Under the pieces are notes generated by a model that had not been told where the DNA came from, did no database searches, and saw only the letters and a list, made by a program, of their open reading frames with translations. Shown piece after piece: positions 28,411 to 38,625 of a stretch of 64,000 bases of DNA. The stretch comes from Microbacterium sp. SY138. GTDB lineage: Bacteria; Actinomycetota; Actinomycetes; Actinomycetales; Microbacteriaceae. The position numbers were made by a program, and so were the translations under genes. The stretch covers positions 3,100,001 through 3,164,000 of the forward strand of contig NZ_CP155793.1 in the NCBI RefSeq assembly GCF_039729145.1. Direction: 5' to 3'. The stretch's first letter is position 1. The number at the start of each line of letters is the position of its first letter.

Positions 28411-28811
28411 TCTCGTCATTGTTGGATTGCATACCGATATATGGGTTGCGGTGCCCAAGACTGGGAGTGGTCGACTCAATGCGACCGATGACGCGAACGC
28501 CGCATGACGCACTGCCGTCGTAGGGCTACGCGATCTCGGGATTGCGAGCTTGCCCTCGTGGGGACGAGGCCGCGGCAGTTCCATGCGCTCGCGTCTTCGG
28601 TGGCCGGCGGATGCCCTGCATCCGCCGGCCACGGAACCGCGAGCAAGGAGACCGCGAGTAAGAAGAGCCCACCTGAGTCACGCTGCGCGCCCCCACGCGG
28701 TTCGCGGACTCGGGTGGGGCTGTTGGCATCCGATGCGACTTCATGATGTAGTTGCCCTCCCGGGCGAATCATGGGGCGCTCGGGATCAGAAGGACAACTG
28801 GGGGCAGGTCC
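28411..28811. other. Intergenic region with a strong palindrome, no gene seen
   Basis: These 401 bases lie between yajQ and the GntR gene. Frames on both strands lack ribosome binding sites and family resemblance. They contain a perfect 15-bp palindrome at 28600-28632 and a looser inverted repeat at 28669-28719 (CCCACCTGAGTC/GACTCGGGTGGG). Confidence 0.5.
28600..28632. repeat. Perfect 15-bp palindrome
   Basis: Arms GTGGCCGGCGGATGC and GCATCCGCCGGCCAC enclose CCT. There is no T-tract and no adjoining gene end. Confidence 0.55.
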
Positions 28812-29444
28812 ATGGCGAGTATCGGATCGACGAACATCGGAGAGAGCAAGCAGCTCTTGGCCGAGGAGGTCTTCCACCACATCGGAAGGCAGATCATCGA
28901 CGGCACGTTGGCAGAGGGTGAGCGCATCCGCGATGTCGACGTCGCCGAAGAGCTGCATGTGTCGCGCACACCTGTTCGAGAGGCGCTTCAGCGCCTGGAG
29001 CGACTGGGAATGGTCACGATGTACCCGAGCCGGTACACCGAGGTCACGGCGGTGACGCCCGAGACGATGGCGCAGTCGCTCGAGTTCGCGGGGTATCAGG
29101 CCGGAATCGCGGCGCGACTGGCGGTGCCGAGGCTCACGGCGGCTCAGCGCGAGCATGTCATCACGCTCGTCGCCGCGATGAATGCGTCATTGGACGACCT
29201 GGCGACGACCTCCGGCGCCCGTTGGGCCGTGTTCTCGTACCTGGGCTCGCACAGCGGCAACGAGCAGCATCGCACACTGATCGACGATGCGAGCATGGTG
29301 CTTTTCCGCAACCTTCGGGACTGGGTGGTTCCCGCGTCCGATCGGGCGCGGATGGGGCAGGTCTACGACGATTTCCGCGACGCCGTGCGCGATGCCGACG
29401 GCGATGGAGCCGAACGCCTGGTCAGGGCGATGTACTACCTGTGA
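28812..29444 (+). CDS. GntR-family transcriptional regulator (FadR-like)
   Basis: A 210-residue regulator. The N-terminal winged HTH covers about residues 15-75 (IIDGTLAEGERIRDVDVAEEL, HVSRTPVREALQRLERLGMV), matching GntR. An all-helical effector domain of the FCD type follows, though its usual metal-binding histidines are not obvious. The ATG at 28812 has GGGGGCAGG upstream; the longer frame has no such signal. The target and ligand are unknown. It converges with the hydrolase gene 6 nt away. Confidence 0.8.
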   Translation: MASIGSTNIGESKQLLAEEVFHHIGRQIIDGTLAEGERIRDVDVAEELHVSRTPVREALQRLERLGMVTMYPSRYTEVTAVTPETMAQSLEFAGYQAGIAARLAVPRLTAAQREHVITLVAAMNASLDDLATTSGARWAVFSYLGSHSGNEQHRTLIDDASMVLFRNLRDWVVPASDRARMGQVYDDFRDAVRDADGDGAERLVRAMYYL

Positions 29445-29450
29445 GCCCCG

Positions 29451-30458
29451 TCACAGCGCCGCGCGCCAACCCGTGACCCATCTGTCCAAGCGCCGGTAGG
29501 CGTCCTCCCGCGCGTCGTGTCGGGAGAGGAAGACGTCGTGGAGCGCGCCGTCGATGCGCTCGACGGTCACACTGGGACCGAGGCGGAGTGCCGCACGCGC
29601 GATGTCGTCGACCACCAGCACCGAGTCGGCGGAGGTGAGATCGTTCGACCAGCGCGTCGGCGGCACGAATCGTGCCGAGAGCAGCACACATACCGGTGCG
29701 GTGATCGACAGCCCCGCGGCCACCGTCTTGTGCCCGGAGAGCACGGCGTGCAGCCACCCCGCGTACACCGCCATGGTCTGCGCGGGGCGCCACACCGGGT
29801 TGACCTCCATCGGGTCGTCGGGATCGGCGACCTCCTGCTGCGCGCGGGTGTAGAAGCCGAGGTCGATCTGCGGTGCGGCCTCCATCGGCCGGATCCGCGC
29901 CTGCAGTTCGACCATCGGCGCGATCGCGGCCCTCGCCGGCGCGAACTGGAATTCCAGCCAGGGGCTGTTGAGGATCACCGCGTCGGCCGCGCCCGGGTGC
30001 CGGGAAGCCCACAGGCTCAACGTCAGGCCGCCCGTGGAATGCCCGAGAAGAACGAGTCGTCGATCGGATTCGAGGCCGCCCTCACCTCGACCCATCCCAT
30101 CCAGCGCCGCCCCGATGTCCTCGTCGTAGATGGCGAGGTCGGCGATGTAGCCCGGGGTCTGCCCGTCGCGGAGGCTGCGACCGTACTTGCGCAGGTCGAG
30201 GGCGAAGAAGCGGGCCCCCCGAGACGTCCAGAATCGAGCGAGCCGCTTCTGGAAGAAGTAGTCGGACCAGCCGTGCACGTACAGCACATCGACTCCGTCG
30301 AGAGGCGGACGATTGCCGCTCGCCCGCGCCCACAGACCGGGCCTCTTCGGCAGCGCACGCACCAGAGTCGCCACCACGGGGCCCTGATCGTCCGTGCCGA
30401 GATCGAGCGTCAGCTGCTCGAACTCGTCGCCCAGGACATCAGGGATCCACTCGGCCAT
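29451..30458 (-). CDS. Alpha/beta hydrolase
   Basis: A 335-residue cytosolic serine hydrolase. It has VDVLYVHGWSDYFFQ near residue 60, the nucleophile elbow LLGHSTGGLT (Ser) near residue 142, a cap-like middle section, and the likely catalytic His in DGALHDVFLS near the end. It resembles serine aminopeptidase/lysophospholipase-like members. The ATG at 30458 has GGGGGAGGAA upstream. The substrate is unknown. Confidence 0.8.
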   Translation of the reverse strand: MAEWIPDVLGDEFEQLTLDLGTDDQGPVVATLVRALPKRPGLWARASGNRPPLDGVDVLYVHGWSDYFFQKRLARFWTSRGARFFALDLRKYGRSLRDGQTPGYIADLAIYDEDIGAALDGMGRGEGGLESDRRLVLLGHSTGGLTLSLWASRHPGAADAVILNSPWLEFQFAPARAAIAPMVELQARIRPMEAAPQIDLGFYTRAQQEVADPDDPMEVNPVWRPAQTMAVYAGWLHAVLSGHKTVAAGLSITAPVCVLLSARFVPPTRWSNDLTSADSVLVVDDIARAALRLGPSVTVERIDGALHDVFLSRHDAREDAYRRLDRWVTGWRAAL

Positions 30459-30529
30459 GCGTTCCTCCCCCGTCGTCGCCAGGCTAGCCGAGAGCGCGAC
30501 CGGTCGGGGGAAGGCCGACCGCGACCGCG

Positions 30530-31903
<1,374 letters not shown>

Positions 31904-31939
31904 GGGAGGTCCTTTCGTATGCCGTCGCAGCCGGTGCCC

Positions 31940-31956
31940 GCGGCCCGAAGGGCCGC
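31940..31956 (-). terminator. Hairpin between polyprenyl synthase and fprA
   Basis: Arms GCGGCCC and GGGCCGC around GAA, 9 nt after the polyprenyl synthase stop on the minus strand. Confidence 0.35.
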
Positions 31957-31965
31957 CGCGCGGAG

Positions 31966-33027
31966 TCAGCTGGAGCGTTCGGCGAGGGTCTCAGCGAATC
32001 GGGTCAGCGCCTCGCGCACGGTTCCGCGCGGGAGAGGCCGGAGAGCGTCGACGGCGTCGCGCGTCCACGCGTGGGCGAGCTCGAGGGTCTTCTGCGTCAC
32101 GACATGGTCGCGCAACTCGTCCAACGGGCCGTCGAGGATGGCCGGGTCCGCTCCGTCGGCGATGAGGGCGACGCCGTCATCGATGCGCGCCGCGAGGTCG
32201 ATCGACGCCTCGTCCCCCTCCGCCTTGAGCAGCAGATACGGCATCGTCGGAACGCCGGCGCGCAGGTCGGTGCCCGGCACCTTGCCGGTCTCCTCGGGCT
32301 TCGCGGAGAGGTCGATCACGTCGTCGAGCAGCTGGAACGCGACTCCGATCTTCTCGCCGTACACGCGCAGGGGCTCCTCGTACTCCGAGGGAGCGTTCGA
32401 GAAGATCACCCCGCCCTGCGTGGCCGCGGCGATCAGGGAGCCCGTCTTGTCGGCGAGCACCTGGATGTAGAACTCGATCGGGTCGTCGCCGTCCTGCGGT
32501 CCCAGGGTCTCGTGCATCTGACCGAGCACCAGACGCTCGAACGTGTCGGCCTGGAGACGGATGGCACGCTCCCCCAGCCGCGACATCAGCTGGCTGGCGC
32601 GGGAGAACAGGATGTCGCCCGTGAGGATCGCGATGTTGTTGCCCCACACGGCATGCGCGGCGGGAACCCCTCGGCGGCGGTCGGCACCGTCCATCACGTC
32701 GTCGTGGTACAGCGAGCCGAGATGCGTGATCTCGAGGGCCTTCGCGACGTCGATGACCTCGGTGGTGTTGCCGTCGCCGAGCTGCGCGGCGAGGAGCGTG
32801 AGCACGGGGCGGATGCGCTTCCCACCCGCCTCGTACAGGTAACGGCTGGCGGCGTCGGCCAGCGGGTCGGCGACGCGGACGTCGTCGGCCAGGCCGGTCT
32901 CGACGAGCTCCAGCCCGTCTTCGATGGCGCGCGCGACACGTCGGGCGGCAGGGCCGATGAAGACGCGATCGCTGAAGCCGAGACGGCTCGCCAGTCGCGA
33001 ACCCGGGGCGATGGGGCTCGAAGTCAC
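31966..33027 (-). CDS. Trans-polyprenyl diphosphate synthase for the menaquinone side chain
   Basis: A 353-residue prenyl elongase making the isoprenoid tail. Aspartate-rich region 1 is LYHDDVMDGADRRRG and region 2 is LLDDVIDLSAKPEETGK, with GGKRIRPVLTLL upstream as in heptaprenyl or octaprenyl synthases. The residues before the first Asp motif (ITHLGS) fit long-chain products. The start is GTG at 33027 with TAGGCT 6 nt upstream. It sits beside menG, which uses the prenylated product. Confidence 0.9.
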   Translation of the reverse strand: MTSSPIAPGSRLASRLGFSDRVFIGPAARRVARAIEDGLELVETGLADDVRVADPLADAASRYLYEAGGKRIRPVLTLLAAQLGDGNTTEVIDVAKALEITHLGSLYHDDVMDGADRRRGVPAAHAVWGNNIAILTGDILFSRASQLMSRLGERAIRLQADTFERLVLGQMHETLGPQDGDDPIEFYIQVLADKTGSLIAAATQGGVIFSNAPSEYEEPLRVYGEKIGVAFQLLDDVIDLSAKPEETGKVPGTDLRAGVPTMPYLLLKAEGDEASIDLAARIDDGVALIADGADPAILDGPLDELRDHVVTQKTLELAHAWTRDAVDALRPLPRGTVREALTRFAETLAERSS

Positions 33028-33033
33028 GTTCTC

Positions 33034-33039
33034 AGCCTA
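33034..33039 (-). promoter_or_regulatory. Leaderless -10 box TAGGCT
   Basis: It lies 6 nt before the GTG of the polyprenyl synthase at 33027. Confidence 0.5.
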
Positions 33040-33073
33040 CCTTCGTCGGATGTCGAGGTTTCGCCCGAGAGAC

Positions 33074-33793
33074 TCACTCCGGCTTGCGCGCTCTGTGCAG
33101 GGCCACGATGCCGAACGAGAGATTGCGGTAGGCGACGTCGCTCCAGCCCGCCTCGCGGATCCAGGCGGAGAGCCGCTTCTGGTCCGGCCACTCGCGGATC
33201 GACTCGTTCAGGTAGTCGTAGGCCTCGCCGTTCGTACCGGCGACGCGGGCCACCCGCGGGAGCACCTGGGCGTTGTAGAAGCGGTAGGCACTGCGGAAGA
33301 GCTTTCCCGGCGGGGTCGAGAACTCGTTGATCACGAGCCGTCCTCCGGGCTTGGTCACGCGGTAGAGCTCGCTCAGCGCCTTCTTCGGATCGTTCACGTT
33401 GCGCAGCGCGTACGACATCGTGACCGCGTCGAACGTCGCATCCGGGAACGGAAGATCCGTGGCATCGGCCTGCACGAACGACAGGTTGCGCATGGCGCCG
33501 TGCCGGCGCTCGCCCTCGGCGAGCATGCCGGGAGAGAAATCGGCCGCGACCACCTGGGCACCGCTCCGCGCAAGGGACGCCGACGACGAGGCCGTGCCCG
33601 CCCCCAGGTCGAGGATCCGCTCCCCCGGCTTCGGAGCGACCGCTCGGGTGGTCGCCGCACGCCACAGCACGTCGTTGCCGAAGGTCATCGCGGTGTTCGT
33701 CCGGTCGTACCCTGCGGCGACCTGGTCGAACATGCCGCTGACGCGGGCGGGGTCCTTGCCGAGATCGGCGCGGTTCTTCTCGTTCGAGGTCAC
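33074..33793 (-). CDS. menG: Demethylmenaquinone methyltransferase
   Basis: Catalyses the SAM-dependent last step of menaquinone synthesis. The 239-residue UbiE/MenG protein has FDQVAAGYDRTNTAMTFGND, the SAM motif ILDLGAGTASSS and the family signature MSYALRNVNDPKKAL with GGRLVINEFSTP. The start is GTG, overlapping the DUF402 stop by 4 nt. A -10 box lies inside the end of that gene. Confidence 0.94.
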   Translation of the reverse strand: MTSNEKNRADLGKDPARVSGMFDQVAAGYDRTNTAMTFGNDVLWRAATTRAVAPKPGERILDLGAGTASSSASLARSGAQVVAADFSPGMLAEGERRHGAMRNLSFVQADATDLPFPDATFDAVTMSYALRNVNDPKKALSELYRVTKPGGRLVINEFSTPPGKLFRSAYRFYNAQVLPRVARVAGTNGEAYDYLNESIREWPDQKRLSAWIREAGWSDVAYRNLSFGIVALHRARKPE

Positions 33794-34353
33794 GAGTTCA
33801 GTCTAGGCGCGAGGCCCAGCGCTTCGAGGCGGTCGAGCCAGGGATCGGCGGTCGCATCGTCGAACGGCGCGACCCGGGCCCGCACCCGCTCCTCGAGGTC
33901 GAGCGCGAGGGCTTCCAGATGCGCCATGACATCGGTCGGGTAGCCGTAACGGGCACTGTGGTCGGCCCATTCGTCGCGGTCGTCGACCCACGTTCCCCGT
34001 TCCCCTTCCACGCGCACCACGTCGAGGTCCATGTCGATCCCGGTCGCCAGCAGCGGATCATCGGACCAGCGGATGTCCCACCCCAGATCGATGTAGATGC
34101 GCATGCCCTTGCGGTGACGGCGATTGACGGTGAGCGCATGGTCACCGCTCGCCGGGACCAGGGTGACGTTCGGACCGCCCGCGTGGAACTCGGCGCCGGG
34201 GCGCACACTGTGCCATCCGACGGGCTGCCCGATCCAGTCGCCCCACTCGTCGGCGCCGAGATAGACGCACTCGTGCCGCCAGTGCGGCGAGCCATCCCAT
34301 TTGCGCCATTGGAAGACCATCTCGGTGCCGGGTGCAGGACGTGCGTCGCTCAT
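33790..34353 (-). CDS. DUF402 domain protein
   Basis: This 187-residue protein contains the DUF402 barrel in the middle (YIDLGWDIRWSDDPLLATGI, DMDLDVVRVEG) with conserved Asp residues and a helical C-terminal part. Family members include nucleoside phosphatases with Asp/metal sites (FomD, Ntdp). The substrate here is unknown. TAGGGT 6 nt before the ATG supports the start. It overlaps menG by 4 nt and is divergent from menF. Confidence 0.8.
   Translation of the reverse strand: MSDARPAPGTEMVFQWRKWDGSPHWRHECVYLGADEWGDWIGQPVGWHSVRPGAEFHAGGPNVTLVPASGDHALTVNRRHRKGMRIYIDLGWDIRWSDDPLLATGIDMDLDVVRVEGERGTWVDDRDEWADHSARYGYPTDVMAHLEALALDLEERVRARVAPFDDATADPWLDRLEALGLAPRLNS
33800..33805 (-). promoter_or_regulatory. 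Leaderless -10 box TAGACT for menG
   Basis: It lies 6 nt before the GTG of menG and inside the last codons of the DUF402 gene. Confidence 0.5.
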
Positions 34354-34359
34354 CCGCTC

Positions 34360-34365
34360 ACCCTA
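34360..34365 (-). promoter_or_regulatory. Leaderless -10 box TAGGGT
   Basis: It lies 6 nt before the ATG of the DUF402 gene. Confidence 0.5.
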
Positions 34366-34397
34366 CGACCACGCGGATCCATGCGCCCTGAGCGGCA

Positions 34398-34403
34398 TAG
34401 GCT
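34398..34403 (+). promoter_or_regulatory. Leaderless -10 box TAGGCT
   Basis: It lies 6 nt before the GTG of menF at 34410, facing the divergent DUF402 promoter. Confidence 0.5.
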
Positions 34404-34409
34404 GGAGAC

Positions 34410-35663
34410 GTGCACACCACCCACCTGGTCGTGGAGACCCGCGAGATCGACCCGGTCGAAGACCTCCTGGCCTACGCGGACCCCGCCCGCCCTCTTGCCT
34501 GGCTGCGCCGCGGAGACGGGATCGTCGCCGTCGGCCGACCGCTCACGGAGATCCGTCCCGCGGTCGAAGCGGGAACGTCACGCGTCGAGACCCTCGCGGC
34601 TGCCTGGCGCACCATGGCGGCGCAGTCCGAGATCTCCGACCCGATGGGCCTCCCGGGCACGGGGCTCGTGGCCTTTGGGGCATTCGCGTTCGACGAGGAC
34701 TCGGCCGCGGACAGCGTGCTCGTGGTGCCCACGCAGGTGGTGGGGCGACACGGCGACCGGTTCTGGCGCACCACGCTCCGCTTCGCCGGCGCTCCGGACG
34801 ACCGTGACGAGCTCGTCACCCAGCCTTACGGCCCGCACTGGGCCGGCACCGTCGGCCCCGGAGCGCAGAGCCCGCAGGGATACCAGGATTCGGTGCGCCG
34901 CGCCCTCGCCCGCATCGCCGACGGAGACCTGAGCAAGGTCGTGCTGGCCCGCGACCTCACCGGGAGCATCCCGGCAGGCTCCGACCTGCGTCGGCTCGTG
35001 CGCGCCCTTGCGACCGGCTACCCCGACACGTGGGCGTTCGCCGTCGACGGGCTGATCGGTGCGAGCCCGGAGACGCTCGTCACCGTGCACGACGGAACCG
35101 TCACCGCACGGGTGCTGGCGGGGACGATCGGCCGTGGCGCGGACGCCGACGCCGACACCGCCGCATCCGCTCACCTCGCGTCGAGCGTCAAAGACCTCGA
35201 CGAACACCAGTACGCCGTGCAGAGCGTGCTCGCCTCGCTCCGATCCCACACCCGGGCGCTGGCGGCGAGCGAGCAGCCCTTCCTGTTGAAGCTGCCGAAT
35301 CTGTTCCATCTGGCCACCGACGTCGAGGGCGAGCTGGCCGATGGGGAGAGCGCGCTCGACCTGGTGCGGGCACTGCATCCGACCGCCGCCGTCGCCGGCA
35401 CGCCGACACCGGCGGCGATCGACGCGATCCGCGAGCTCGAACCCTTCGACCGCGGGCGCTACGCCGGCCCCGTGGGCTGGGTGGATGCCGCCGGCAACGG
35501 CGAGTGGGCGATCGCGCTGCGCTGCGCGCAGTTCACCGTGCGCCAGGGAGAGATCGGGGTGACGGCCTACGCGGGCGCCGGGATCGTCGCGGGCTCCGAC
35601 CCGGAGAGCGAACTGCTCGAGACGCGCGTGAAGTTCCGCCCCCTGGTCGACGCGCTGGCCTGA
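34410..35663 (+). CDS. menF: Isochorismate synthase
   Basis: Converts chorismate to isochorismate, the first step towards menaquinone. The 417-residue protein has the chorismate-utilising domain in its C-terminal two thirds: DGDLSKVVLARDL, IGASPETLVTVHDG, VLAGTIGRG, LHPTAAVAGTP and GWVDAAGNGEWAIALRC. The start is GTG. MenD is encoded nearby on the opposite strand, so a menaquinone rather than siderophore role is preferred, though isochorismate could also feed a siderophore. Confidence 0.92.
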   Translation: MHTTHLVVETREIDPVEDLLAYADPARPLAWLRRGDGIVAVGRPLTEIRPAVEAGTSRVETLAAAWRTMAAQSEISDPMGLPGTGLVAFGAFAFDEDSAADSVLVVPTQVVGRHGDRFWRTTLRFAGAPDDRDELVTQPYGPHWAGTVGPGAQSPQGYQDSVRRALARIADGDLSKVVLARDLTGSIPAGSDLRRLVRALATGYPDTWAFAVDGLIGASPETLVTVHDGTVTARVLAGTIGRGADADADTAASAHLASSVKDLDEHQYAVQSVLASLRSHTRALAASEQPFLLKLPNLFHLATDVEGELADGESALDLVRALHPTAAVAGTPTPAAIDAIRELEPFDRGRYAGPVGWVDAAGNGEWAIALRCAQFTVRQGEIGVTAYAGAGIVAGSDPESELLETRVKFRPLVDALA

Positions 35664-35676
35664 CCGCGGCCGACCC

Positions 35677-36519
35677 TCAGCTGGCGGCGAGACGCTTCTT
35701 CTCGGCCTCGACATCGAAGTCGGCACGTGGCCACTGCGGGTCGATGTCTTCCAGGGCCGCGAGCAGCAGTTCCTGCACGGCCAGCCGGGCGTACCACTTG
35801 GCGTTCGCCGGGATCACGTGCCACGGGGCCACCTCGGTCGAGGTGCGCTCGAACACCGTCTGGTACGCCTCCATGTACTGCGGCCACAGCATGCGCTCGT
35901 CCACGTCGCCGGGGTTGTACTTCCAGTGCTTGTCCGGACGCTCGAGTCGCTCCATCAGCCGCGACTTCTGCTCTTCCGGTGAGATGTGCAGCATGACCTT
36001 GACGATGCGGGTGCCGGATGCCGCGACCCGGGACTCGAACTCGTTGATGGCGTCGTAGCGGCGGTCGATCTCGTCCGGCGGGGCGAGTTCGCGCACACGC
36101 CCGATCAGCACATCCTCGTAGTGGGAGCGGTCGAACACACCGATGAACCCCGGTTCAGGCAGACGCTTCTCGATGCGCCAGAGGAAGTCGTGCGCGCGTT
36201 CCTCTGCCGTCGGCGCCTTGAACGCGGCGAGCGCGACGCCCTGCGGGTCGACGCCGCCGACGACGTGCCGCACGATGCCGCCCTTGCCGGCCGAGTCCAT
36301 CGCCTGCAGCACCAGCAGCACCGCATCCTTCGCCACCCCTACCCGGCTCTCGGCGAAGAGCCGTTCCTGCAGCACATTGAGGTCGGTGAGCCCGGCTGCG
36401 AGGTCGGAGACCCCGCGGGACTTGCCGTGGTCGTATCCGGGCTTGGCGTCGGGGTCGACGTCGGCGAGACGGAATCCCTCGTCGACTCGCAGCGTCTGCG
36501 TCCAGGTGTGCGCGTTCAT
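35677..36519 (-). CDS. Polyphosphate kinase 2 family protein
   Basis: Transfers phosphate between polyphosphate and nucleotides. The 280-residue protein has the PPK2 Walker A-like MDSAGKGGIVRHV, the Walker B FDRSHYEDVLIGRV and the lid region (HISPEEQKSRLMERLERPDK HWKY, shown in two parts). The ATG at 36519 gives the family length; the frame is open to 36576. CAGGAT lies 6 nt upstream. It follows menD by 16 nt and may be co-transcribed with it. Confidence 0.88.
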   Translation of the reverse strand: MNAHTWTQTLRVDEGFRLADVDPDAKPGYDHGKSRGVSDLAAGLTDLNVLQERLFAESRVGVAKDAVLLVLQAMDSAGKGGIVRHVVGGVDPQGVALAAFKAPTAEERAHDFLWRIEKRLPEPGFIGVFDRSHYEDVLIGRVRELAPPDEIDRRYDAINEFESRVAASGTRIVKVMLHISPEEQKSRLMERLERPDKHWKYNPGDVDERMLWPQYMEAYQTVFERTSTEVAPWHVIPANAKWYARLAVQELLLAALEDIDPQWPRADFDVEAEKKRLAAS

Positions 36520-36535
36520 ACGCACATCCTGCCAG

Positions 36536-38203
36536 TCAACGCGCCAGTGGCACCTCGATGATCTGACGTCCACCACGAGGCGAGGTCAGGGCCTGATCCA
36601 GTGCCGTGCGGGTGGTGACCCGCTGGTACTCCCAGCCGTACGCGAGAGCGAGGTGCTCGAGGCGGACCGTGTGCGGCGTGTAGAAGGCGCGATCGAGGTC
36701 GCCGGGGCGTGCTGACGATGCGACCTCGAGAGAGTCGAAGATCGTGCCCCCGCCGTCGTTGCCGACGACGACCTGCAACCGGGGCTCGGTCTCGTCAGGC
36801 GGCAGCAGCAGGGCGCCGACGTCGTGCAGGAAGGCGAGGTCGCCCAGCAGCACCCGCGTCACGCCGGGGGCGCCGGCCGCCTGACTCGCGATCGCGACTC
36901 CGGTCGCGGTGGCGATCGTGCCGTCGATGCCGGCGAGACCGCGGTTGGCATGGACGGGGACCTTCTTGCCGCCGAGCACCTGATCGGCGACGCGGACGAG
37001 CCGGGAGGAGCCGAACACCAGGCGGTCGTGCGGCCAGGTGGCGCGCCACACGGCATCGACGAGCAGCTCGCGATCGAGCGGACGGCGGACGGCGTCGAGC
37101 TCGGCCTTCACAGCTTGCCTGCGCGCCGCGAAATCGGAGGACGCCAGCGCTTCCGGATCGGGGGCGCGCTCGCTCAGGTCGACAGTCTCGGCCGCGGATG
37201 CTCGCATCCACTCCCCGAGCCAGCTGCGATCCGCGACGCCCGGAGCGACGACGACGGCGTCGACCCCCCTCGTACGGTGATTGAGGTTCAGCTCCTCGCC
37301 GCCGCGGTGCACGGCCACGACCTCGACATCCTGACGCGAGAGGAGTGCCGCGACCTCGCGACTGAGTGTCGGATGCCCGAGGACGACGACCCGCTCGACG
37401 CGTCCGCCGAGATCCTCACGCGCGAGCAGTCGACGGTAGCCGTGTACGATCTGGCGTCCGAATCGCGCGCCGCTCACGATCTCGGCGATCAGCGGCCAGC
37501 CGCCGGCGTGCGCGATCTCCTCGGCATCGGGGCCGGCGTCGGCCCCGGCGACCACGACGGTGCGCGGCCCGCGGTCGAGTTCGAACGGTGTGCTTCTCAG
37601 AGCCTCCGGCGCCTCGCCCGGGGTGATGGCGATCGAGGGCAGATCGCCCGAGAGCGGTTCCCGGGACGGGAGGTTCAGATGCACGGGTCCGGAGATCCCG
37701 CGAAGGCCGCTCTCGACCTCGCGAGCCCCCATCGCCGCGGCCACGGCCTGCGCGGCGAGTCCCGACCAGTCGCCATCCCCGGGCACCGGAGCGTCCAACT
37801 GGTCACGCACCCAGGGGTGGAAGAGGCCGTCCTGGAGCGTCGCCTGGTTGGCACCGACCCCGCGCAGCTCGGGCGGCCGGTCGGCGGTGAGCAGCAGCAG
37901 CGGCACCCCGGAGTGGAAAGCCTCCATCACCGCGGGCAGCAGGTTCGCGACGGCCGTTCCCGAGGTGCACACCACCGCGGCGGGCACGCCCGTCTCACGG
38001 GCGATTCCGAGAGCCGTGAAGCCGGCGACCCGCTCGTCGATCCGGACGTGCACCCGGACGTGTCCGTCATCGGCGGCCCGTACCGCGGCGAGCGCGAGGG
38101 CCTGCGAGCGTGAGCCCGGAGACACCACGATGTGGCGCACGCCCTGGGCGACGAGGTCGGCGATCAGGGATGCCGCAGCATCCATGGCCGGCGACGGGGT
38201 CAC
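36536..38203 (-). CDS. menD: 2-succinyl-5-enolpyruvyl-6-hydroxy-3-cyclohexene-1-carboxylate synthase
   Basis: ThDP-dependent enzyme joining isochorismate with 2-oxoglutarate in menaquinone synthesis. The 555-residue protein has HIVVSPGSRSQALALAA at the N-terminus, the catalytic-Glu region VCTSGTAVANLLPAV, RPPELRGVGANQATLQ and the cofactor segment LLGDLAFLHDVGALL with VVGNDGGGTIFDSL. The GTG start overlaps the upstream stop as GTGA. The frame is open far upstream but without MenD similarity. Confidence 0.93.
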   Translation of the reverse strand: MTPSPAMDAAASLIADLVAQGVRHIVVSPGSRSQALALAAVRAADDGHVRVHVRIDERVAGFTALGIARETGVPAAVVCTSGTAVANLLPAVMEAFHSGVPLLLLTADRPPELRGVGANQATLQDGLFHPWVRDQLDAPVPGDGDWSGLAAQAVAAAMGAREVESGLRGISGPVHLNLPSREPLSGDLPSIAITPGEAPEALRSTPFELDRGPRTVVVAGADAGPDAEEIAHAGGWPLIAEIVSGARFGRQIVHGYRRLLAREDLGGRVERVVVLGHPTLSREVAALLSRQDVEVVAVHRGGEELNLNHRTRGVDAVVVAPGVADRSWLGEWMRASAAETVDLSERAPDPEALASSDFAARRQAVKAELDAVRRPLDRELLVDAVWRATWPHDRLVFGSSRLVRVADQVLGGKKVPVHANRGLAGIDGTIATATGVAIASQAAGAPGVTRVLLGDLAFLHDVGALLLPPDETEPRLQVVVGNDGGGTIFDSLEVASSARPGDLDRAFYTPHTVRLEHLALAYGWEYQRVTTRTALDQALTSPRGGRQIIEVPLAR

Positions 38204-38550
38204 GGGCGCTGGTCCGTGGCGGGAGGCTCGTCGGTCTCCTCGTCCAGACGGGCGAGCTCCTCTTCGAGGCGGCGGATGCGCGCATCCTGCTCGGTCTTGC
38301 TGATGCTGCGCAGGAAGGCCGGGTCGTCGTCGGGCGCGACGACCGGACGGACCCCGGGATCGTTCGCACGTCGACGGCCGATCACGAACCAGAGGATGCC
38401 TCCGATCACGGGAAGGAGCACCACGATCAGGATCCAGACGGGCTTGGACACACCGCGGTGCCGCGTCGCCGGCTGCACTGCGCAGTCGACGATGCTGAAC
38501 ACCCAGAACACGGCGGCGAGGAAGCCGCCGACGATCAGTAGTCTCGCCAC
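38200..38550 (-). CDS. PLDc_N-type small membrane protein
   Basis: This 116-residue protein has two hydrophobic helices (LLIVGGFLAAVFWVFSIVDC and VWILIVVLLPVIGGILWFVI). The segment KPVWILIVVLLPVIGGILWF matches the phospholipase D-nuclease N-terminal (PLDc_N) module. A charged coiled-coil tail follows (EQDARIRRLEEELARLDEET). No catalytic HKD domain follows. The start is GTG with TACACT 6 nt upstream. It is co-transcribed with menD. Confidence 0.75.
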   Translation of the reverse strand: MARLLIVGGFLAAVFWVFSIVDCAVQPATRHRGVSKPVWILIVVLLPVIGGILWFVIGRRRANDPGVRPVVAPDDDPAFLRSISKTEQDARIRRLEEELARLDEETDEPPATDQRP

Positions 38551-38556
38551 CCCTCC

Positions 38557-38562
38557 AGTGTA
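38557..38562 (-). promoter_or_regulatory. Leaderless -10 box TACACT
   Basis: It lies 6 nt before the GTG at 38550 and should drive the PLDc_N-menD-ppk2 group. Confidence 0.55.
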
Positions 38563-38625
38563 GGCGCGCCACGGCTTCCCCGGCCCCGGGGAGGACAGAG
38601 GCGCCGTTGCTAGACTGCGCGGGAA

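Noticed and set aside
34410..35663. Isochorismate synthase as part of a catecholate siderophore pathway
   Set aside because: No DhbB/E/F-type genes nearby, while menD, menG and the polyprenyl synthase are adjacent, so the menaquinone role is simpler.
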